Below the pieces are notes generated by a model. It worked only from the letters and a program-made list of their open reading frames with translations. It did no database searches and had not been told where the DNA came from. From contig NZ_AQXB01000007.1 of assembly GCF_000375365.1 (NCBI RefSeq), forward strand, positions 142,681 to 206,680: DNA of 64,000 nt, in the 5' to 3' direction. The DNA comes from Corynebacterium mastitidis DSM 44356. Its GTDB lineage: Bacteria > Actinomycetota > Actinomycetes > Mycobacteriales > Mycobacteriaceae. Made by a program: the position numbers and the translations under genes. Positions 58,129-64,000 of the stretch are shown one piece after another (the stretch's first letter is position 1; each line of letters starts with the position of its first letter).

Positions 58129-60246
58129 ATGCCGCCTTCTTATCAGTCCTGGCTTCACCGCCGCACCCCGGATCAGCTCGCCACGCTGCTGCGCCTGCGG
58201 CCCGATACCGCCCTGCCCGTCCCGCCCACGGTGGGCTCCCTGGCCACCCGGCTGCGCATCCTTTCCTCCGTGGCCCGCGCGCTGCGCGGGCTCAGCGCCG
58301 CCGAGCTGGCCGTGGCCGAGGCGGCGGCCGACGCCGGGGCGGAGTTCCGCCCCGTGGCGCGGCGGGAGGTTGCCGAGCGGGTGCCGCAGCTTCCCGCCGA
58401 GGAGGCCCTGACCGCCCTGGACCGCCTGGAGGCCGCCGGGCTGGTCTACGGAGAGGAGGGCGAGGTGATCCTGCTCAAGGAGGTCTTTGCCAGCCTGCCC
58501 CCGGACTGGAAGCTGCTGCACGACGTACAACTCACCGACGCGGAGATCGCGCGGCGCCTCGACTCCCTCGACGCCCCGCGCCGCGCCATGCTGGAGACGC
58601 TGGCCAACTCCGCCGGGATGGGGCTGACCCGCGATGACGCGCTGGTGGAATCCGGGCTGGTGGTCCGCGTGGACGAGCGCACGGTGCGCCTTCCCCTGTC
58701 CGTGCGGCGCACCCTGCGTGGCGCGAGCCCCGCCCGCATCCCGCTGCGCCCGCCGCGCGGCACCCCCGTGGGCGACCCGCGCGCCGTGGACGAGGCCGGG
58801 GTGGCGGCGGGCCTCGACGCGGTGCGGCTGACCGCGCAACTTCTCCACGCCCTGGAGCGGCGCCCCCTGCCGCTGCTGCGCGCGGGCGGCGTGGGCGTGC
58901 GGGAGACCCGCCGCCTGGCCCGCGACCTGCGCCTGGGCGTGGATCAGGTCAAGCGTTTGATCTGCCTCAGCCATGCCGCCGGGCTGGTGACCACCGGCGA
59001 GCCCGACCCGCTGCCCGCGGAGGGGCACTCCTACCTGGCCCCCACCGGCGCCGTGGACGCCTGGTTTTCCTCCTCCCCCGCGCGGCGCCTGGAAACCCTC
59101 GCGGCGGGGTGGCTGCGCTCCCGCTGGGCCTACTGGGACGCCGATAGGCTCCTCGACGAGGAGGACCCCCGCCTGCCCACGCTGCGCCGGGCCCTCCTGG
59201 CCCCCTATCTTTCCGAAGGGGTATCCCTCACGGACGAGGAGGCCGGGGCCGCCCTCCTCTTTTCCTCCCCGCTGGTGCTCGGCGGCGCGGAACCGGAGGC
59301 CATCGCGCACCTGCGCGCGGAGGCCGAATGGATCGGTGCCCTGGCGGGCGGCGCGGCGAGCGTGGTGGCGCGGCGCGACGCCCCGCTGGACGGCCTCATC
59401 CCCGCCACCGTGGATCGGGTGATCCTCCAGGCGGACATGACGGCCCTCGCGCCCGGCCCGCTGGAATACCAGGTGGAGGCGGAGCTTAACCTCATGGCGC
59501 ACCTGGAGTCCCCCGGGCTGGCCTCGGTGTACCGGTTCTCGGAGGACTCGGTGCGCCAGGCGCTGGACGCCGGGCGCAGCGGGGGCGATCTCCTCGCCTT
59601 CCTGCGCGCGCACGCCCTGGGCGAGGTGCCCCAGGCCCTTGCCTACCTCATCGAGGACATGGGGTCGCGCCACGGGGCGCTGCGCGGCGGCGCCGCCCGG
59701 TGCTACCTGCGCTGCGAGGACCCCGCCGCGCTCCAGGCGGCCGTGCTGGCCAGCGCCTCGCTGCGGGCGCTGGCTCCCACCGTCGCGATCTCGGAGCGAC
59801 CCCTGGGCGAGGTCATGGAGGAGCTGCGCGGCGCGGGGTTCCACCCGGCCGCCGAGGACGCGGCGGGCCTGAGCATCGACATCCGCCCCGAGCCGGCCCG
59901 GATCGCCCCCGCGGGCGCCAGCACCCGCTCCCGCAGGCAGGCCGCGCCTCGGCTGACCGACGAGCGCATCCACGCCATCGTCGAGCGGCTTTTAGGCGCG
60001 GAGGAGACCCCCGAGGACCCCAAGTCCCCCGAGGACACCGAGGACCATGTATCCGCGCTATCCGCCGCGGCGCGCGGCGGGCGCCTGGTGGACCTGGGTT
60101 ACGTGGACGCCCGGGGAACGGTGGCGCGACGCCGCCTGAAGCCGCTGCGCGTCACGGCCGGGCAGGTGGACGCCGTGGACCCGGCCACGGGGACGGCGCA
60201 TCGCCTGGGATTGCACCGCGTCACCTCCGTGGACCTAGTACCATGA
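58129..60246 (+). CDS. Helicase-associated (XPB/Ssl2-like) protein
   Basis: 705-aa protein without Walker motifs. Repeated winged-helix segments in the N-terminal half (LRILSSVARALRGLSAAELAVAEAA, VRETRRLARDLRLGVDQVKRLICLSHAAGLV) and a C-terminal helicase-C_3/WYL-like part (LRAEAEWIGALAGG ... GRLVDLGYVDARGTVARRRLKPLRV). Actinobacteria encode this beside XPB, as in M. tuberculosis (Rv0862c beside Rv0861c), which suggests a partner in DNA repair. It ends 37 bp before the XPB gene. Confidence 0.88.
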   Translation: MPPSYQSWLHRRTPDQLATLLRLRPDTALPVPPTVGSLATRLRILSSVARALRGLSAAELAVAEAAADAGAEFRPVARREVAERVPQLPAEEALTALDRLEAAGLVYGEEGEVILLKEVFASLPPDWKLLHDVQLTDAEIARRLDSLDAPRRAMLETLANSAGMGLTRDDALVESGLVVRVDERTVRLPLSVRRTLRGASPARIPLRPPRGTPVGDPRAVDEAGVAAGLDAVRLTAQLLHALERRPLPLLRAGGVGVRETRRLARDLRLGVDQVKRLICLSHAAGLVTTGEPDPLPAEGHSYLAPTGAVDAWFSSSPARRLETLAAGWLRSRWAYWDADRLLDEEDPRLPTLRRALLAPYLSEGVSLTDEEAGAALLFSSPLVLGGAEPEAIAHLRAEAEWIGALAGGAASVVARRDAPLDGLIPATVDRVILQADMTALAPGPLEYQVEAELNLMAHLESPGLASVYRFSEDSVRQALDAGRSGGDLLAFLRAHALGEVPQALAYLIEDMGSRHGALRGGAARCYLRCEDPAALQAAVLASASLRALAPTVAISERPLGEVMEELRGAGFHPAAEDAAGLSIDIRPEPARIAPAGASTRSRRQAAPRLTDERIHAIVERLLGAEETPEDPKSPEDTEDHVSALSAAARGGRLVDLGYVDARGTVARRRLKPLRVTAGQVDAVDPATGTAHRLGLHRVTSVDLVP

Positions 60247-60283
60247 AAGGTCCGTTTCCCCGCCGATCGGACCAAGGAGCCGC

Positions 60284-61915
60284 GTGACAGGCCCACTCAT
60301 CGTGCAGTCGGACAAGACCGTCCTGCTAGAAACCGCCCATCCCCTCGCCGGGGAGGCCCGCGCGGCGCTGGCCCCGTTTGCGGAGCTGGAGCGCGCGCCC
60401 GAGCACATCCACACCTACCGCATCACCCCGCTGGCGCTGTGGAACGCCCGCGCCGCCGGGCACGACGCGGAGCAGGCGGTGGACACCCTGGAGCGCTACT
60501 CGCGCTTCCCCGTGCCGCAGGCGCTGCTCATCGACATCGCGGAGACCATGTCCCGCTACGGGCGCACCCGCCTGCATCAGGACCCCGCGCACGGCCTCGT
60601 GCTCGAGGCCGAGGACTCCCCCATCCTGGAGGAGCTGCTGCGGCACAAGAAGATCGCCCCCATGCTGGGCACCCGCCTGGACGAGACCAGCATCCTGGTG
60701 CACCCCTCCGAGCGGGGGCGCCTGAAGCAGGAGCTGCTCAAGGTCGGGTGGCCCGCCGAGGACCTGGCCGGCTACGTGGACGGGGAGGCCCACCCCCTGG
60801 CGCTCTCCGGGGACTGGAGCCTGCGCGACTACCAGGAGCAGGCCACCGAGGCCTTCTGGGCCGGCGGCTCCGGGGTGGTGGTGCTGCCCTGCGGGGCCGG
60901 AAAGACCATCGTGGGGGCCGCCGCGATGGCGCGGGCCCAGGCCACCACGCTGATCCTGGTGACCAACACCGTGGCGGGGCGCCAGTGGCGCGACGAGCTA
61001 CTGCGCCGCACCACCCTCACCGAGGCGGAGATCGGGGAATACTCCGGGGAGAAGAAGGAGATCCGGCCCATCACCATCGCCACCTACCAGGTGGTGACCC
61101 GCAAGTACAAGGGCGAGTACCGGGCTCTGGAGCTCTTCGACTCCCGCGATTGGGGCCTCATCATCTACGACGAGGTCCACCTGCTACCCGCCCCCGTGTT
61201 CCGCATGACCTCGGATCTGCAATCGCGGCGTCGCCTCGGGCTGACCGCCACCCTGGTGCGCGAGGACGGCATGGAGGGGGACGTCTTTTCCCTCATCGGC
61301 CCGCAGCGCTACGAGGCCCCGTGGAAGGACCTGGAGCATTCGGGGTTCATCGCCACCGCGAACTGCACCGAGGTGCGCACCACCATGACCCCGCAGGAAC
61401 GGCTCCTCTACGCCACCGCGCCCGCGCGCGAGCACTACCGCATCGCCGCCTGCTCCGAGGCCAAGAACACCGTGGTGGAGGCGCTGCTGCGCAGGCACGC
61501 CGGGGAGCCGACCCTCATCATCGGCGCCTACCTCGAGCAGATCTCCGGCATAGCCCAGCGCCACGGAATCCCGCTGATCGACGGCTCCACCAGCACCGCC
61601 CACAGGGAGCGCTACTTCCAGCAATTCCGCGAGGGGGAGATCAACCGCCTCGTGGTGTCCAAGGTGGCCAACTTTTCCATCGACCTCCCCGAGGCCAGCG
61701 TGGCCATCCAGGTATCCGGCACCTTTGGCTCCCGCCAGGAGGAGGCGCAGCGCCTAGGCAGGCTGCTGCGGCCCAAGGCCTCCGGCGGGGAGGCACACTT
61801 TTATACGGTGGTCACCCGCGATAGCCTTGATGCGCAGTACGCCGTGCACCGCCAGCGCTTCCTCGCGGAGCAGGGCTACGCCTACCGCATCATCGACGCC
61901 TCAGACCTCGCATAA
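60284..61915 (+). CDS. XPB-type DNA repair helicase
   Basis: SF2 3'-5' helicase, 543 aa: N-terminal damage-recognition-like domain (YRITPLALWNARAAGHDAEQAVDTLERYSRFPVP), Walker A VVVLPCGAGKTIVG, DEVH box LIIYDEVHLLPAPVFRMT, the RED motif in LTATLVREDGMEGDVFSLIGP, and motif VI QEEAQRLGRLLRPK. GTG start at 60284 (TGPLIVQSDKTVLLET) after AAGGAG. Paired with the preceding helicase-associated protein. Confidence 0.95.
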   Translation: MTGPLIVQSDKTVLLETAHPLAGEARAALAPFAELERAPEHIHTYRITPLALWNARAAGHDAEQAVDTLERYSRFPVPQALLIDIAETMSRYGRTRLHQDPAHGLVLEAEDSPILEELLRHKKIAPMLGTRLDETSILVHPSERGRLKQELLKVGWPAEDLAGYVDGEAHPLALSGDWSLRDYQEQATEAFWAGGSGVVVLPCGAGKTIVGAAAMARAQATTLILVTNTVAGRQWRDELLRRTTLTEAEIGEYSGEKKEIRPITIATYQVVTRKYKGEYRALELFDSRDWGLIIYDEVHLLPAPVFRMTSDLQSRRRLGLTATLVREDGMEGDVFSLIGPQRYEAPWKDLEHSGFIATANCTEVRTTMTPQERLLYATAPAREHYRIAACSEAKNTVVEALLRRHAGEPTLIIGAYLEQISGIAQRHGIPLIDGSTSTAHRERYFQQFREGEINRLVVSKVANFSIDLPEASVAIQVSGTFGSRQEEAQRLGRLLRPKASGGEAHFYTVVTRDSLDAQYAVHRQRFLAEQGYAYRIIDASDLA

Positions 61916-61925
61916 GGAGCAAGCC

Positions 61926-62561
61926 ATGCCCTTTTCTTTTACCGTGGATGAGCCCTGGGCTAAGGAGAACAACGAGCTGCTGCGCGACTCCCGCCGCCTG
62001 CGCCTCAGCGCCATCCTGCTCGGGCTCCTCATGCTGGCGGCGGGCCTGGGCTTCTCCCGGCTCACCCACGGCGCCGCTGCCGCCGTGATCGTGGGCGTGT
62101 TCGCGGCGCTCGCCGTGGTGTTCCTCCTCATCGGACTCATCGTGCCGCAGAAGGTGGGCGGACCCCAGCGGCTCTACGACTCCTACCCGCTGGCCCCCGC
62201 CGTCATCGCGGAGGTCAACCCCCGCGACATCGTTCTCATGGCGCTGGTCAACACCGCCGTGGACCCCACGCAGCCCCCGCGCTGGGCGCTCGCCCTGCGC
62301 ACCGTCACCGCGATCAAGGGCCACCAACGCAAGCTCGGCACCCGCGTGCCCGCCGTGGCCGTCTCGGGGCGTCGCACCGCGCAGCAGCAGGACTCCTGGG
62401 GTGAGGTCACCCCCATGCCCATCGCCTGGGGCACCCCCGACCCCGACGTGGTGCAGGCCGCGCGCAAGGCCATCCCTCACGGCCAGTGGGAGATGCTGGA
62501 GAAGAACCGCACGCGCCTCGACGAGGTCAAGGCCACCCCCCGCAACCTACTGGTGCTCTAG
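61926..62561 (+). CDS. DUF3239-like membrane protein
   Basis: 211 aa: soluble N-terminal 30 residues, two spans (LSAILLGLLMLAAGLGFS and AAAVIVGVFAALAVVFLLIGLIVP), then a C-terminal cytoplasmic domain (YDSYPLAPAVIAEVNPRDIVLMALVN ... RVPAVAVSGRRTAQQQDSWGEVTPMPIAWGT). It matches my recollection of corynebacterial DUF3239 proteins. Function unknown. ATG at 61926 after AAGGAGCAAG, 10 bp from the XPB stop. Its tail overlaps the convergent aminotransferase gene by 15 bp. Confidence 0.75.
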   Translation: MPFSFTVDEPWAKENNELLRDSRRLRLSAILLGLLMLAAGLGFSRLTHGAAAAVIVGVFAALAVVFLLIGLIVPQKVGGPQRLYDSYPLAPAVIAEVNPRDIVLMALVNTAVDPTQPPRWALALRTVTAIKGHQRKLGTRVPAVAVSGRRTAQQQDSWGEVTPMPIAWGTPDPDVVQAARKAIPHGQWEMLEKNRTRLDEVKATPRNLLVL

Positions 62562-63677
62562 CCTGCGGCAGGCCTCCTCCATCGCCTCCCTGCTCTTGCA
62601 GAAGGCGAAGCGGAAGTACCCCTCCCAGCGCCCGGGATCGTCGCTCAGCGCCCCGACGGGCAGGGCCACCACCCCCTCCGGCACGCACGCCCCGCCCGGC
62701 TGGCGCGCCACCAGGAAATAGGAGCCATGCGTGGCGTGCACCCGCCACCCCCGGGACTCCAGCGCGCGGCGCAGCATCTCCCTGCGCTCCCCCAGCGCCT
62801 CCGCCCACCGCGCCACCCAGGCGTCCTCCTCCCGCAGCGCGTGCGCCACGGCCGCCTGGAACGGGGTGGCGCTCACGAAGGTGAGGAACTGCTTGGCTCG
62901 GGTGGCCGCGTCCACCAGGGCCTCCTCCCCCAGCAGCCAGCCCGTCTTCCACCCCGTGACGTTGAAGGTCTTGGCCGCCGAGGAGACCGTGAGGGTGCGC
63001 TCCCTCAGCCCTCGCACGCTCGCGGTGGGCACGAACTCACGCCCCGGGGCGAGCAGGCGCTCGTAGACCTCGTCCGAGATCACCACGAGGTCATGGCGCC
63101 GCGCCACCTCCGCCAGCGCCTCCAGCTGCTCCCCCGTAAAGAGACTTCCCGTGGGATTATGCGGGTTGTTCAGGATCAGCGCCGTGGTGCGGGGAGTAAC
63201 CGCCGCCTCCACCGCCGCCGCGTCTATCGCCCAGGTGTCTCCCTCGGCCCGCAGGGGAACCGCCACGCGCCGCGCCCCTGCGAAGGCAATGGCCGCACCG
63301 TAGGAGTCGTAAAAGGGATCAAACACGATGACCTCGTCCCCCGGGTTCACCAGGCCGAGCACCGCCGCCATGATCCCCTCCGTGGCCCCGGCGGTAATGC
63401 ACACCTCGGTGGTCGGGTCCCACCGCTGGCCCAGGCGGCGGGACCTCTCCCCCGCCACGGCCTCCCGCAGCTCCGCCGTGCCCCGCAGCGGGGCGTACTG
63501 ATTGTGCCCTCGCAGGATCTCCTCCCGGGCGGCCTCGAGCATGGCGGCGGGGCCGTCCTCGTCCGGGAAGCCCTGCCCCAGGTTGATCGCCCCCGTGCGC
63601 TCCGCTCGGGCCGACAGCTCCGCGAAAATAGAATGTCCCACATGCGCCACGCGCCGGGCAATGCGATGATCCGTCAT
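62547..63677 (-). CDS. Class I/II PLP-dependent aminotransferase
   Basis: 376 aa: AINLGQGFPDEDGPAAMLEAA, NQYAPLRGTAELREAV, ALILNNPHNPTGSLF, VISDEVYERL and the Schiff-base Lys in LTVSSAAKTFNVTGWKTGWLLG. It is closest to kynurenine aminotransferase / YbdL / DapC-like enzymes; the amino donor cannot be decided from sequence. ATG at 63677 with TATCCT 8 nt upstream. Its promoter sits beside the rRNA operon terminator. Confidence 0.92.
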   Translation of the reverse strand: MTDHRIARRVAHVGHSIFAELSARAERTGAINLGQGFPDEDGPAAMLEAAREEILRGHNQYAPLRGTAELREAVAGERSRRLGQRWDPTTEVCITAGATEGIMAAVLGLVNPGDEVIVFDPFYDSYGAAIAFAGARRVAVPLRAEGDTWAIDAAAVEAAVTPRTTALILNNPHNPTGSLFTGEQLEALAEVARRHDLVVISDEVYERLLAPGREFVPTASVRGLRERTLTVSSAAKTFNVTGWKTGWLLGEEALVDAATRAKQFLTFVSATPFQAAVAHALREEDAWVARWAEALGERREMLRRALESRGWRVHATHGSYFLVARQPGGACVPEGVVALPVGALSDDPGRWEGYFRFAFCKSREAMEEACRRLEHQ

Positions 63678-63703
63678 GCCCTACGAGGATACCTGCATAT
63701 ACA

Positions 63704-63756
63704 AAAAGGGTGGGGTGACACACACATGATTCATGTGTGTGTCACCCCACCCTTTT
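63704..63756 (-). terminator. rRNA operon terminator (long perfect hairpin)
   Basis: 26-bp arms, perfectly complementary, around a single T: AAAAGGGTGGGGTGACACAC... and its mirror ending CCACCCTTTT. It lies directly downstream of 5S rRNA on the minus strand and ends in TTTTTGT in that direction. Confidence 0.93.
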
Positions 63757-63769
63757 GATGAAGTTTTAG

Positions 63770-63888
63770 TGTTGGCGGCAACCTACTCTCCCACACCCCA
63801 ACGAGTGCAGTACCATCAGCATGAAATGGGCTTAGCTACCGGGTTCGAAAAGGGACCGGGCGTTTCCCCACCACCATCAACCACCAAC
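63770..63888 (-). rRNA. rrf: 5S ribosomal RNA
   Basis: Minus strand begins GTTGGTGGTTGATGGTGGTG and contains the conserved CGCCCGGTCCCTTTTCGAAC, GCTAAGCCC, GCTGATGGTACTGC and the closing GTGGGAGAGTAGGTTGCCGC. About 119 nt. The 112 bp to the window end are the 23S-5S spacer; 23S itself lies outside the window. Confidence 0.95.
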
Positions 63889-64000
63889 ACAACCACAACC
63901 CCACCCAAACCAGGGGGCGTGTCATGCCAGACACTGCACAGCAGACGCAAACACCACAACAAACTGTGTGCTCGTTACAAACGCATTGTTTTTGTTAAAA

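Overview
This 64 kb window is a stretch of high-GC chromosomal DNA from a Corynebacterium. The evidence is protein-level recognition of BetP, AmtR, an Rpf-type resuscitation factor, the galU / gephyrin-like Glp / RimJ / GlpR cell-division cluster, SepH and the PcrA - chorismate mutase - Pgi series. From memory, the gene order broadly matches the metS-betP-rsmI-pmt ... amtR-purH-purN ... pgi ... gltA-serC block of Corynebacterium glutamicum. No phage, insertion sequence or CRISPR array was seen; almost everything is core genome, with short accessory patches.

Layout. 1-8.3 kb: 5' part of metG, betP, rsmI, pmt, a zinc-finger/DoxX pair, an MFS exporter and the glycosylase gene tag. 8.3-10.9 kb (accessory): an HTH protein whose start lies against a 40-bp palindromic operator, a frameshifted small membrane protein, a 43-aa conserved peptide, two small membrane proteins, a Fic-fold protein lacking its catalytic His, and tRNA-Ala. 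10.9-18.4 kb: glpR-rimJ-glp, galU, 5-FTHF cyclo-ligase, a SAF-domain protein, mscL, a MogA-like protein and an HtrA-like protease. 18.5-22.7 kb: two divergent zinc-free ribosomal protein clusters (rpmF-rpmE and rpmB-rpmG-rpsN-rpsR) with a CPBP protease and a NarL-type two-component system between them. 22.7-28.1 kb: an unknown protein, AmtR, purH, purN, a DUF6350 membrane protein and a secreted M23 peptidase. 28.1-38.7 kb: pcrA, chorismate mutase, pgi, an HNH/DUF222 protein, lhr, cysQ and a secreted S1 protease. 38.7-42.8 kb: a beta-glucoside PTS operon (bglF-bglA-licT) with an antiterminator RNA element. 42.8-50 kb: tRNA-Arg, folA, thyA, a duplication-broken DUF1906 gene, an FKBP, gltA, serC, sepH and a DUF6928-like gene. 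49.6-56.7 kb: a PadR-controlled ABC exporter, trmH, an NCS2 purine permease, DUF3027, DUF2771 and a cold-shock-domain protein. 57-64 kb: rpf, a small conserved protein, an XPB-associated protein, XPB helicase, DUF3239, an aminotransferase and the 5S rRNA end of an rRNA operon.

Themes. Many genes have a TANNNT -10 hexamer 7-8 nt before the start codon, which implies leaderless transcripts and helps fix starts. Genes for osmoadaptation and wall remodelling (betP, the M23 peptidase and rpf) share 11-bp-phased GTKAY repeats resembling MtrA sites. Two genes are broken, one by a 32-bp tandem duplication and one by a C-tract frameshift. Two enzyme-family members (Tag and Fic) have lost family-defining residues.
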